From Methanosarcina vacuolata Z-761 (GTDB taxonomy: Archaea; Halobacteriota; Methanosarcinia; Methanosarcinales; Methanosarcinaceae), in NCBI RefSeq assembly GCF_000969905.1, contig NZ_CP009520.1, positions 4,216,001 to 4,280,000 on the forward strand: a stretch of 64,000 nucleotides of DNA, written 5' to 3'. The notes under the pieces are model-generated. The model saw only the letters and a program-made list of their open reading frames with translations. It searched no databases and had not been told where the DNA came from. A program made the position numbers and the translations under genes. Below are positions 56,221-64,000 of the stretch, in pieces (position 1 is the first letter of the stretch; each line of letters starts with the position of its first letter).

Positions 56221-57038
56221 GGCTCAAAGCCCCATTTTTCCCAGGTGGCCTTCGCTTCATCTCCTGCAATGTAAGTGTTAAATGCTTCTGCCAGTTCAGG
56301 GTCTTCTGTATATGTGGAAACTGCTGTGGGTATGGTCTGTATTTTATTCTGTTTTTCAGGGATAGAGATTACTTTGAGTTTTCCACTGGCTTCACTCCAG
56401 TTTGCCATATCTTCCCATATAATTGCTGCATCCGCATCTCCGGACGTGAGGTAAATAAGGAGCTGATTTACTGTTGCAGTCTTGACAATTGTGTTATTCT
56501 GTACTTCAGGAAGGATTCCTGCCTGTGTACAGATCTTTTCCGAGACCCTGCCTATTGCAGGCCCATTCGGGTCTCCAAGAGCCAGCTTTACTCCGGGTTT
56601 TGCCAGGTCCTCGAGTTTGCTTATGTTTGCAGGATTTCCCGCAGGTACTGCGATAACCGGGATATGTCGGGTCAGGTTTTCCACACTGTCATTGAAAACA
56701 TAATTCCTTTCCATAGCCTGTTCAGTGTAGTGATAGTCTCCGGGAATGAAGACATCGCACTCCTTAGAGGTCAGAAATCCGAAGATTTCAGCACTTCCTC
56801 CATAACGAACCTCGATATCTGCTCCAGTTTCGTTTTCAAAATTCCCAATCAATTCATTCATGGGCTTTATAAGTCCTGCTCCGGCACAAACAGTGAGCTT
56901 CTGTCCCTCAAATTCATTTTCCGAATAATTAGAAGCAGGACCATGAGACATTTTTTCAGTACATCCGGAGCCAGCCATAACCATAGCCATAACCATAGCC
57001 AACACCATGATAATTATGAATGCGCAGACCTTTTTCAT
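56208..57038 (-). CDS. modA: Molybdate/tungstate-binding lipoprotein
   Basis: This 276-residue class II oxyanion-binding protein has a lipoprotein signal (AMVMAGSGC), then LTVCAGAGLIKPMNELIGNF, the ModA opening with its oxyanion-binding Ala/Gly loop. YGGSAEIFGFL, CDVFIPGDYHYTEQA, GDPNGPAIGRVSEKI and SGDADAAIIWED follow. At this length it is closer to ModA than to the longer WtpA. GAGGG precedes ATG 57038. It is the first gene of the operon, downstream of a ModE-type site. Confidence 0.92.
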   Translation of the reverse strand: MKKVCAFIIIMVLAMVMAMVMAGSGCTEKMSHGPASNYSENEFEGQKLTVCAGAGLIKPMNELIGNFENETGADIEVRYGGSAEIFGFLTSKECDVFIPGDYHYTEQAMERNYVFNDSVENLTRHIPVIAVPAGNPANISKLEDLAKPGVKLALGDPNGPAIGRVSEKICTQAGILPEVQNNTIVKTATVNQLLIYLTSGDADAAIIWEDMANWSEASGKLKVISIPEKQNKIQTIPTAVSTYTEDPELAEAFNTYIAGDEAKATWEKWGFEPCSS

Positions 57039-57063
57039 GCAAAACCCTCACATGGAATTTAGA

Positions 57064-57087
57064 CGATATGTCTGAATATGCATAACG
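57064..57087. promoter_or_regulatory. ModE-type operator of the mod operon
   Basis: Read on the minus strand it is CGTTATG-N10-CATATCG, the same 24-bp length and spacing as the fmd site, with one arm mismatch. A TATA-like TTTTTATAAT lies at 57101-57110, about 14 bp upstream as in the fmd promoter, and ATG 57038 is 25 bp downstream. Repression by a metal-bound ModE-like protein is inferred. Confidence 0.72.
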
Positions 57088-57200
57088 ATTAATAGGACTT
57101 ATTATAAAAACATTTTATATAAATATAATTGGAGAGTGGTAAAAAATCTTATTGTTCTCCGGACCAAGATATAAAAAAGTAAAGAAGTGTATTTTTTCAT

Positions 57201-57842
57201 TTAAAGGTCAAGTATTCGATGCCTGTAATCTTCTAATTCTTCAGCTCCCCTTTCCCTGGACATAAGGCTCACTTCGTAAATTATATGAGATGGAAGCACG
57301 TTCATCCCCATATATTCAAAAATGCAATGAGTTATTGATTCCATATGCTTATTCAGGTCTCCGTGGGCCCCTCCCTCAGAATACATTGCTTTCGGAGCTC
57401 CGGTAGTTGCAACAATCATTGCGGATTTTCCTTTAAAGAGCCCGGTATCGTAGTCATTATTCGTAACCGGGTTGAACCCAAACCCAGGAGCCAGAACGCG
57501 GTCGATCCATCCTTTCATTATAGCTGGCATGAAAGTGAAATAAATAGGGAACTGGAAAATCAGAAGGTCTGCCCACTTTACCTTTTCCATTTCCTCTTTA
57601 ATATCAGGCGCAAAAGCCCCTGTTTTAGAGGCCTGGATCGCTTCAAAGAAAGGCTTGAAAACGTCCTGCTTTTTTCGTTCAGGAAAATCCGAAGCTTTCA
57701 AGACAGGATGAAACTTCATTGCATAAAGGTCCGAAAGCTTTACTTCATGCCCTTTCTCCTGCAGGGCAGCAAGTGCTGTTTCCTTTAAAGCGCCGTTAAA
57801 CGATTTAGGTTCCGGGTGTGCGTAAACATAAAGAACTTTCAT
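57201..57842 (-). CDS. NAD(P)H:quinone oxidoreductase-like flavoprotein
   Basis: This 213-residue protein of the flavodoxin-like NQO1/MdaB/KefF superfamily (COG2249) begins MKVLYVYAHPEPKSFNGALK. LKASDF and WADLLIFQFPIYFTFMPAIM follow, then KGWIDRVLAPGFGF and IVATTGAPKAMY, all typical FMN/FAD-contact segments. It probably makes a two-electron reduction of quinones or azo compounds as a stress function. It is monocistronic. Confidence 0.87.
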   Translation of the reverse strand: MKVLYVYAHPEPKSFNGALKETALAALQEKGHEVKLSDLYAMKFHPVLKASDFPERKKQDVFKPFFEAIQASKTGAFAPDIKEEMEKVKWADLLIFQFPIYFTFMPAIMKGWIDRVLAPGFGFNPVTNNDYDTGLFKGKSAMIVATTGAPKAMYSEGGAHGDLNKHMESITHCIFEYMGMNVLPSHIIYEVSLMSRERGAEELEDYRHRILDL

Positions 57843-58060
57843 TTCATTCCCCCAAATTATATATTAAATTCATTTTCCAGAATAAAAAAGTAAGGTCGTT
57901 TAACTTTTGAAGCGACAGGAAACGAAAAACTACGCATCTGAACCTGCGGAATCAGATAAGATTCAAACGAATCTCATCATCCTGGGTTGAGTGCAACTGT
58001 TGACCCTCAATAGTTACGCCGGTTGATCATGCTGACCACCTTGTTGCTTGAACGCCTGGG

Positions 58061-58144
58061 TTTTCGGTCAAACCTTTTTTGAAAAGGGTTTTCGGTCAAG
58101 CCTTTTTTGAAAAGGGTTGCGGACAAGCAGTTTTTTGAAAAGGG
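58061..58144. repeat. Tandem repeat, 28-bp unit, 3 copies
   Basis: Units starting TTTTCGGTCAAGCCTTTTTT lie at 58061, 58089 and (diverged) 58117, each ending GAAAAGGG. A fourth GGTTGAGGGAAAGCAATTA is remotely similar. It lies 34 bp beyond the 3' end of hisB, in the otherwise empty gap 57843-58177. Confidence 0.8.
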
Positions 58145-58177
58145 TTGAGGGAAAGCAATTATTTCAAAAGGCTTGCC

Positions 58178-58753
58178 TCACAGAGTACCTTTAGTGCTTT
58201 TTACCTCATTGCCCTCGATTTTTACAGCACGTTTCATTGCATAGGCAAAAGCCTTGAAAAGAGCTTCGATTTTGTGATGGTCATTATCGCCATAGACACT
58301 CGCATGGATGGTAATTTTTGCATTTGAGGCCAGCGTTTCAAAGAAGTGCTTGACAAGCTGGGTACTGAATTGTCCTACCTGAGGAGATGAAAACTCAGCT
58401 TTCAGGACAAGATAACTGCGTCCGCCTACATCCAGGGCGACCTCGGCAAGGGCTTCGTCCATTGGAATTCTGGCCTCCCCAAAACGGGCAATTCCTGCCA
58501 TATCTCCAAGCGCCTCTGCAAGCACTTTTCCGAGAACTATTCCTGTGTCTTCCACAAGGTGATGCTCGTCCACGTACAGGTCGCCGTCCGCACGTACTTT
58601 AAGGTCAAACTCTGCATGCCTTGCAAAAGAAGTAAGCATATGGTCAAAAAACCCGATCCCTGTGTTAATATCGGCAATCCCAGTGCCGTCAAGGTTCAGC
58701 TCAAGCTGGATATCGGTCTCTTTTGTTTTGCGGGACAATCTGCCTGTTCTCAT
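58178..58753 (-). CDS. hisB: Imidazoleglycerol-phosphate dehydratase
   Basis: This 191-residue enzyme catalyses the sixth step of histidine synthesis. It has the two metal-binding repeats: [20 protein letters not shown] with [14 protein letters not shown], and [17 protein letters not shown] with [15 protein letters not shown]. There is no phosphatase fusion. It is on the same strand as hisA and hisG but separated by about 136 bp, so the his genes here are adjacent rather than tightly packed. Confidence 0.95.
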   Translation of the reverse strand: MRTGRLSRKTKETDIQLELNLDGTGIADINTGIGFFDHMLTSFARHAEFDLKVRADGDLYVDEHHLVEDTGIVLGKVLAEALGDMAGIARFGEARIPMDEALAEVALDVGGRSYLVLKAEFSSPQVGQFSTQLVKHFFETLASNAKITIHASVYGDNDHHKIEALFKAFAYAMKRAVKIEGNEVKSTKGTL

Positions 58754-58889
58754 ACAGCATCACATTCTCTTTAAATTTATAAATACTTTCTATCTGGCTA
58801 CCGTGAATTCCTTTCTATGTTTTTCCGGAAGATTGAAAAAGTGGAATTATGCCTAAGGTCTCTGCCAGGAAGTAAAAATAAGGTTCAGA

Positions 58890-59633
58890 TCACTCATGCC
58901 GGATTATTTCAATCGCTGCTTCAAGTGTGAACCTGCCTGTGTATAGAGCGCTGCCTACCACCACTCCTGCTGCCCCAGTTTTCTTCAGGACCTGAAGGTC
59001 TTGAAGGGAACTTACTCCTCCAGATGCGATTACCGGAATGCTGACAGATTCCACAAGTTCTTTTGTAGGGACAGGATTTACGCCCTGCATAAGGCCTTCG
59101 GTATCGATATTTGTAAAAAGCAGGCTGCCTGCACCCAGTTCTTCAAACTTCCTGCCCATTTCTACAGGAGTTTGTGAGCATTCCTCAGTCCAACCTTTGA
59201 TAGATATTTTTCCGTTTTTTGCATCCAGGGCAACGGTCACACGTTCGCTTCCAAAGGCATTTGAGAGCTGTTTTACAAGGTCCGGGTTCTGAAGCGCAGC
59301 CGTTCCGAGAATCGCCCTCGAGACTCCCAGTTCAAGCAGAGAAGCTGCGTCCTCAAAACTCCGAATGCCTCCTCCAACCTGAATCTGCACCCCTTTTTCC
59401 TGGCATGCACTCACTATTTTTTCGATTATAGGGGCGTTTTTACGCTCTCCTTCAATTGCTCCGTCCAGATCTACCAGATGCAGGGTCTTTGCCCCTTTTC
59501 GAACCCAATCAAGAGCAGCTTCAACAGGATCGTCAAGGGACACAATCTCACTGCCAGGCACTCCCTGCACAAGCTGAACGCACTTTCCGCCCCTCATATC
59601 CACTGCAGGAATTACTTCAAAAACCAAAGTCAC
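58890..59633 (-). CDS. hisA: ProFAR isomerase (HisA)
   Basis: This 247-residue TIM barrel isomerises ProFAR to PRFAR in histidine synthesis. VIPAVDMRGGKCVQLVQG holds the first catalytic Asp. GGGIRSFEDAASLLELGVSR, NIDTEGLMQGVN (second Asp region) and IASGGVSSLQDL are present. The only suitable start is GTG 59633, which overlaps the end of a repeat-encoded frame (ATGTGA) next to fourteen 21-bp repeats. The repeat tract therefore forms its leader. Confidence 0.94.
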   Translation of the reverse strand: MTLVFEVIPAVDMRGGKCVQLVQGVPGSEIVSLDDPVEAALDWVRKGAKTLHLVDLDGAIEGERKNAPIIEKIVSACQEKGVQIQVGGGIRSFEDAASLLELGVSRAILGTAALQNPDLVKQLSNAFGSERVTVALDAKNGKISIKGWTEECSQTPVEMGRKFEELGAGSLLFTNIDTEGLMQGVNPVPTKELVESVSIPVIASGGVSSLQDLQVLKKTGAAGVVVGSALYTGRFTLEAAIEIIRHE

Positions 59634-59645
59634 ATCTCCGACACG

Positions 59646-59939
59646 TCTTTGAGAAATCTCATTCTATCTTTGAGAAATCTCATTCTATCTTTGAGAAATC
59701 TCATTCTATCTTTGAGAAATCTCATTCTATCTTTGAGAAATCTCATTCTATCTTTGAGAAATCTCATTCTATCTTTGAGAAATCTCATTCTATCTTTGAG
59801 AAATCTCATTCTATCTTTGAGAAATCTCATTCTATCTTTGAGAAATCTCATTCTATCTTTGAGAAATCTCATTCTATCTTTGAGAAATCTCATTCTATCT
59901 TTGAGAAATCTCATTCTATCTTTGAGAAATCTCATTCTG
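59646..59939. repeat. Tandem repeat, 21-bp unit, 14 copies
   Basis: Fourteen nearly perfect copies of a 21-bp unit (TCTTTGAGAAATCTCATTCT plus A) fill the gap between hisG and hisA. Each contains the palindrome TGAGA-AA-TCTCA. Because 21 is divisible by three and the unit lacks stops, frames on both strands stay open. The minus-strand frame (59630-59950) would encode MRFLKDR repeats ending at the hisA start. Confidence 0.95.
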
Positions 59940-59994
59940 TTAAATCCCATTCTGTTTGTCTTGCCTGAAAACCCATTTTCCGGATTTTTTCCTT

Positions 59995-60864
59995 TCAGGG
60001 CATTATTCTTTCGATAGGTACGACAAGAACGTCACGCGCACCAACCTTCTTCAGCTTATTTACAATGGTAAAAATCAGATCTGCGTCCACAACAGCATGA
60101 ACTGCAAGGATGGATTCTCCGGGCAATTTGCTGGACTCGACCTTCATAACCGTCGGACCTGACATTCCTGGAAGGACTTCTTTTACTGCTTTGAGGGAAG
60201 ACTCGGGAACATTCATCATAAGATAACGCCGATGCTTTGCATTTAGCACGCTCTCCAGTGCAGTTTTTATGTCCAGAATTTTTTCCTTTTTCTTGAGGCT
60301 TTCCTTATTTGCAATCAGATAGACTGTGGAAGAAAAAACGGTGTCAATAGGCTTTAAATGATTAATCAACAGAGTGGTTCCGGAACTTGAGATGTCCACG
60401 ATTGCATCCGCTATTCCCACATGTGGAGTCATTTCACAGGCTCCGCTAACCTTTATAACCTCAACATTGATTCCAAGATTGTTGAAGTACTGGCGTGTGA
60501 TTTCCGGGAACTCGGTTGCAATCTTTCGGCCTTCAAGATCCTCTGCTTTCTGGAAATCAGAGTCCTCAGGGACAGCCAGAACAAGGCTAGCCTTTCCGAA
60601 TTTAAGGTCCAGAAGAGTTTCAACCTTTGCTCCTCTTTCCGTAATCAGATCTATGCCTGTAATACCTACGTCTGCAGCCCCATCCTGTACGTACTCAGGA
60701 ATGTCAGCAGCCCTGGCAAAGAGGATATGGATATCCGGATCGGTAGTTTTTGCAAAAAGTTTTCGACTTTCGGCCCCTCCACTTATTGGGAGCCCTGCAT
60801 CTTTGAAAATAGAGATTGTGGGTTCGTAAAGGCGCCCTTTATTGGGTATTGCAATGCGAATCAT
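59995..60864 (-). CDS. hisG: ATP phosphoribosyltransferase, long form
   Basis: This 289-residue enzyme makes the first committed step of histidine synthesis. RIAIPNKGRLYEPTISIFKD opens the catalytic domain. DVGITGIDLITERG and the PRPP-binding DISSSGTTLLINHLKPID follow. A C-terminal ACT-like regulatory domain of about 75 residues (GMSGPTVMKVESSKLPGESI) marks the HisZ-independent, histidine-inhibited long form. GAGGA lies about 9 nt before ATG 60864. Confidence 0.95.
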   Translation of the reverse strand: MIRIAIPNKGRLYEPTISIFKDAGLPISGGAESRKLFAKTTDPDIHILFARAADIPEYVQDGAADVGITGIDLITERGAKVETLLDLKFGKASLVLAVPEDSDFQKAEDLEGRKIATEFPEITRQYFNNLGINVEVIKVSGACEMTPHVGIADAIVDISSSGTTLLINHLKPIDTVFSSTVYLIANKESLKKKEKILDIKTALESVLNAKHRRYLMMNVPESSLKAVKEVLPGMSGPTVMKVESSKLPGESILAVHAVVDADLIFTIVNKLKKVGARDVLVVPIERIMP

Positions 60865-61336
60865 CTGTTATGTCCTCTATAAATAATCTGCCGGGAGGTG
60901 TTTTCCCGGGTAAGCTCATCAAAGTAAAAACATTTATCCAGAATACTCTAGTATAATATAGACTTCACGGTAAGATCTCATAGAAGTTTTCCTTTAAGAA
61001 AGGCAAGTCCATAGATAAAAAGCCTACTCATTACGAATTAATTTTGATGACAAATCAGTAAACTTCCAGAATTGAAGGTAAAAAATCGTTTTTAGAGTAA
61101 TTATTACCTTTAGTAATTAAGGAGGGGGAAAAATTATATAGTCATAGTAATTTAATAGGGAAATGAGTTTTGAAGTATATATTAGAAATTATTAATGTCA
61201 GAGTAACAAAAGAATTAATCACAACAGAGTGCTAAGTATAGCAGACTGATGGTACAACTGACCGAAAAATAGTAAATCAATAACATTCCCATTTAATAAT
61301 AAAAACTATTATCGATTTTGAAAAAAGAGGATCTAA
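60865..61336. other. Divergent intergenic region between hisG and mat
   Basis: A CCGGGA/TCCCGG hairpin at about 60891-60908 lies 27 bp upstream of the hisG start, with TATTTATA close by. On the mat side there are several TATA-like tracts, for example AAAATTATATAG near 61132, and AGAGGAT before the mat ATG. No gene is present. Confidence 0.4.
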
Positions 61337-62533
61337 ATGGCCCGAAATATCAAAGTGGAGGAGCTCTTCCAAACTCCTATTGAGAAACAGAGGATAGAGC
61401 TTGTAGAACGCAAAGGGATAGGGCATCCTGATAGTATATCAGACGGACTGGCCGAAGCCGTAAGTCGCGCACTATGCAGGGAATACATAAGCAAATGTGG
61501 AGCCGTACTCCACCATAATACTGACGAAACCCAGATTGTAGCCGGGAGGTCCAGCCCAAAGTTCGGGGGCGGAGAAATACTGCAGCCTATATATATTCTA
61601 CTGGTAGGCAGGGCAACAAAGGAGTTTGAGGGGGTAGATCTTGCTACCGAGTCTGTAGCTCTACAAGCTGCCAGACGCTATCTTAAGAATACCCTTGTAA
61701 ACATGGATCTCGAAAGAGATGTCATAATGGACTGCAAACTCGGGACAGGGTCTTCAGACCTGAGAGATGTCTTCAAAAGAGACAGGATTCCGGTTGCAAA
61801 TGATACCTCATTCGGGGTTGGGCATGCTCCATTTTCCGAGCTTGAAAACCTCGTATATAACACCGAAAGGCAACTGCTCACAGACCTTAAGTCGCGCATG
61901 CCTGGAATCGGAGAAGATATGAAGGTCATGGGACTCAGGGATGGAGAGGACATAACTCTTACAATATGCAGCGGCATGATCGGGAGATATATTGACGACC
62001 TTGACAGCTACATAAATATGACCCAGGAAATGCAGACTTATGTTGAGGAGATGGCAACCATGTATACTGAGCGCAATGTAAAGGTCTGCATCAACACAGG
62101 AGATGACCTGAAAACCAGCTCTGTTTTCCTCACAGTTACAGGCACTTCAGCTGAAATGGGGGATGACGGCTCGGTAGGGCGCGGAAACCGCTGCAATGGG
62201 CTGATCACGCCAAACAGGCCTATGAGTATGGAGGCAACCAGCGGAAAGAACCCGATTAACCACATCGGTAAAATCTACAACCTCCTCTCGACCCAGATGG
62301 CCCGTGATATTGTAAAGCAGGTTCCGGAAGTCCAGGACGTTTACATAAGGCTGCTTTCCCAGATCGGAAAACCAATTGACCAGCCACTCGTAGCAAGTGC
62401 GCAGATTATCCCCAGAGAAGGCACTTCTTTTGCAAAGGTCAAAGCCGAAGCCGAAGTTGTCATGGATGACTGGCTTTCCAATGTGACAAAGATTACCGAA
62501 ATGGTAATTAAAGGAGAATTGAACACTTTCTAA
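61337..62533 (+). CDS. mat: S-adenosylmethionine synthetase, archaeal type
   Basis: This 398-residue archaeal MAT makes SAM from methionine and [23 protein letters not shown] (metal and substrate-binding Asp/His), [25 protein letters not shown] and [20 protein letters not shown] are family features. The archaeal form differs strongly from bacterial MetK. AGAGGAT sits before ATG 61337, and a hairpin terminator follows the stop. It supplies SAM for the methyltransferases in the window. Confidence 0.95.
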   Translation: MARNIKVEELFQTPIEKQRIELVERKGIGHPDSISDGLAEAVSRALCREYISKCGAVLHHNTDETQIVAGRSSPKFGGGEILQPIYILLVGRATKEFEGVDLATESVALQAARRYLKNTLVNMDLERDVIMDCKLGTGSSDLRDVFKRDRIPVANDTSFGVGHAPFSELENLVYNTERQLLTDLKSRMPGIGEDMKVMGLRDGEDITLTICSGMIGRYIDDLDSYINMTQEMQTYVEEMATMYTERNVKVCINTGDDLKTSSVFLTVTGTSAEMGDDGSVGRGNRCNGLITPNRPMSMEATSGKNPINHIGKIYNLLSTQMARDIVKQVPEVQDVYIRLLSQIGKPIDQPLVASAQIIPREGTSFAKVKAEAEVVMDDWLSNVTKITEMVIKGELNTF

Positions 62534-62553
62534 ACAAGGAAAACATTATCGAG

Positions 62554-62573
62554 AAGAACCTTTGGGTTCTTTT
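62554..62573 (+). terminator. Hairpin terminator after mat
   Basis: AAGAACC (62554-62560) pairs with GGTTCTT (62565-62571) over a TTTG loop, running into TTTT, 20 bp after the mat stop. The following 62574-62973 is AT-rich with GAGAACT repeats near 62790-62815 and no gene. Confidence 0.7.
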
Positions 62574-62973
62574 CATAATACTTTTATTTGGACTAGTTTT
62601 AATTTTAGTGTATAAATTAATAAGAAGTTACTCATTTTTGATGTGAAATCCGGGGATTTAAGATTAAAGCTGGTTATTTTTAGGCATAATAAGTTTATTT
62701 TCAGGTCAAATGTGGGCATTTACTGGAAAACAAATTTATTTTTAAGAACTGGAGAGTAACATCGAGTTATGAAAACACTCCAGAGAACTCGTAAGAGAAC
62801 TCATGAGAGAACATTTGAGAGTCTAGAGTAAAGTAGGCTATAGAATGAGTTTACATGCTCAAAATATTCATAAAAATGCCCCTATAGCCCATATCTAGCG
62901 TAAAACATATATATCATCACCATATATGAGATGGTGCACTCAAGCAGTGCAACAGTGGAACAATAAACATTGT

Positions 62974-63089
62974 CCCGCCTTAACTCAGTGGTAGAGTGCG
63001 CGGCTGTAGTTCGGCTCGTGCGGGTAAAATTACCCGTACATTTCCGCGCAGGCACCGCGATGTCCCCGGTTCGAGTCTGGGAGGCGGGA
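62974..63089 (+). tRNA. tRNA-Tyr (GTA) with 44-nt intron
   Basis: The acceptor CCCGCCT/AGGCGGG with C1-G72 and discriminator A is the archaeal tyrosine identity. The anticodon stem is CGCGG (62999-63003) with CCGCG (63055-63059). The spliced loop is CTGTAGA, anticodon GTA. The intron 63010-63053 follows position 37 and holds a CGGGTAAAATTACCCG hairpin. The T arm is CCCGG-TTCGAGT-CTGGG. CCA is not encoded. Confidence 0.92.
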
Positions 63090-63201
63090 CCTAAACAATT
63101 TCCAGAATCGAAAAGCTTCAACGGGAACATTTATATATTAAAAAAGCGTTTATGTTTTGCTCGCAACGCGGGTGAAAAACAATAGCAAAAGACACCGAAG
63201 T

Positions 63202-63274
63202 GTCCGGATAGTGTAGAGGCCTATCATGGAGCCCTGTCGAGGCTCCGACTCGGGTTCGAATCCCGGTCCGGGCG
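63202..63274 (+). tRNA. tRNA-Asp (GTC)
   Basis: The acceptor GTCCGGA pairs with TCCGGGC (one G-T pair), with discriminator G at 63274. The anticodon stem GGAGCC/GGCTCC encloses CTGTCGA, giving GTC. The T arm is CGGG-TTCGAAT-CCCG. There is no intron. It lies 112 bp after tRNA-Tyr. Confidence 0.93.
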
Positions 63275-63563
63275 TTATTGACTAAATTAAAGCTCGATTG
63301 TCACTAATCGAGCGAAAACTTTTTTTTATAGTATTTTATGAGAATTTATTATTAGGCAGTGCTTCCAACACAAATAGAGAAGTTTTTTAAAAAGATTTCA
63401 TATCCACATTAGGAATCTATTAATTCCTGAAAATTTTATTAAACTGTTTATTCTTACTACAATTCTAACAAATTTCTTCTTGCGGCAGTGTAGCGAAAGT
63501 TCTGTAAATTATGATTGACTCTGTATCCTTTTTCTTCATCACAAAAAATAGGAAGCAGAGTCA

Positions 63564-64000
63564 ATGGTTAATCTATTCTCATTCATAAAAGATTATCTTG
63601 TCGATCAGGAAGATGGAATTCGCCAGCTAATTACCTGGTTTTAAAACCTTGTCATGGAGGAGGAAGCCCTTCTCCAAGCCGGTGCACAACGTTATGAACG
63701 AACTACTTCACGAAAAACTAGTAGAAACGGCTACAAACCCCGAACTCTCCTTACCAAATATGGAGAACTCGAATTGTTAAAGCCCCAATTCCGTGAATTT
63801 CCCTTTGAAACTCAAGTATTTGAAAAGTACTCCAGGGTTGAAAAGTCCATTTTAGCCGCTGTAGCGGAATCTTACCTTCAAGGTGTTTCCACCCGACGGG
63901 TGGAAAAGGTCATGACTGCTTTAGGAGTAGAGGGAATCTCAGCTTCTTCTGTTTCCAGAATTACTAAAGAACTGGATGAGAAGGTTGAAGAATTTCTTTC
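63564..64000 (+). pseudogene. IS256/mutator-type transposase, in-frame stop, truncated by window edge
   Basis: From ATG 63564 the frame reads MVNLFSFIKDYLVDQEDGIR to LITWF, then TAA at 63642-63644. It continues open as LVMEEEALLQAGAQRYERTT, NGYKPRTLLTKYGELELLKP and QGVSTRRVEKVMTALGVEGI to the window end. The family is the IS256 mutator type. The TAA is an ochre codon, so pyrrolysine readthrough does not apply. ATG 63654 could restart translation. The element's left end is probably near 63486 (GTGTAGCGAAAGTTCTG); the right end is outside. Confidence 0.75.

Noticed and set aside
59646-59939. CRISPR array
   Set aside because: The 21-bp units follow each other directly without spacers. The same holds for the 19-bp units at 46684 and the 28-bp units at 58061. 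No cas genes are present.
59456-60017. Plus-strand frames of 170-179 residues across the hisA-hisG gap (SHSIFEK and LILSLRN heptads)
   Set aside because: They exist only because a stop-free 21-bp repeat keeps every frame open and because they run antisense over hisA. No start signal or family supports them.
63642-63644. Pyrrolysine-type readthrough in the transposase
   Set aside because: The codon is TAA, not TAG, and no methylamine methyltransferase context exists.

Overview
The window is archaeal and almost certainly from a Methanosarcina species. It holds part of the methyl-coenzyme M reductase activation machinery (component A2/AtwA and methanogenesis marker 3), methanopterin biosynthesis (beta-RFAP synthase), a complete six-gene formylmethanofuran dehydrogenase operon in the fmdEFACDB order known from Methanosarcina barkeri, archaeal-type S-adenosylmethionine synthetase, FEN1, a FilR1/DUF1724-type regulator, an archaeal type IV pilin and an intron-containing tRNA-Tyr. 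The long AT-rich intergenic regions full of small repeats are also typical of the genus. I cannot resolve the species.

Layout. 0-5.4 kb, minus strand: mmp3 (cut by the window edge), atwA, a HAD phosphatase and a presenilin-like intramembrane protease. 6-9 kb: two small genes and fen. 9.7-12.5 kb: beta-RFAP synthase and gpmI. 12.8-15.8 kb: an acetate-type transporter, a UbiA prenyltransferase and a winged-helix regulator. 15.8-23.5 kb is gene-poor accessory DNA: tRNA-Gln, a lipoprotein, a pilin and its decayed duplicate, two small exported lysine-rich proteins and several miniature inverted-repeat elements. 23.5-32.4 kb: an oligopeptide/nickel-type ABC importer bracketed by two paralogous methyltransferases. 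Its binding-protein gene is split by an IS1634-like element with a clean 6-bp target duplication. 32.7-40.6 kb: an orphan metal/oxyanion-type binding protein, then fmdEFACDB. 41-52 kb: mostly singletons (SIMPL protein, serC, purN, methyltransferase, cytochrome b5-like lipoprotein, DUF190, PGF-CTERM protein, beta-helix lipoprotein, GNAT). 52.4-57.0 kb: modABC, modD and a DUF364 gene. 57-62.5 kb: a flavodoxin-fold quinone reductase, hisB, hisA, hisG and mat. 62.9-64 kb: tRNA-Tyr, tRNA-Asp and a broken IS256-type transposase cut by the window edge.

The strongest link between loci is a shared 24-bp palindrome of the ModE type (TTATG-N10-CATAA core). It lies between TATA-like boxes and the starts of three transcription units: fmd (34569-34592, perfect), mod (57064-57087, one arm mismatch) and the orphan binding protein (32711-32734, core conserved). 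This suggests one molybdate/tungstate-responsive regulon joining uptake (ModABC and perhaps a MolA-like protein) to the formylmethanofuran dehydrogenase that uses the metal. No regulator gene is in the window.

The second theme is mobile DNA. There is a 102-bp miniature element in four copies, a 183-bp element, a family with TAGGACTTACG ends, an 88-bp element with perfect 24-bp arms next to serC, the IS1634-like insertion and the IS256 remnant. Short tandem repeats are frequent, most strikingly fourteen 21-bp units that abut the hisA start.
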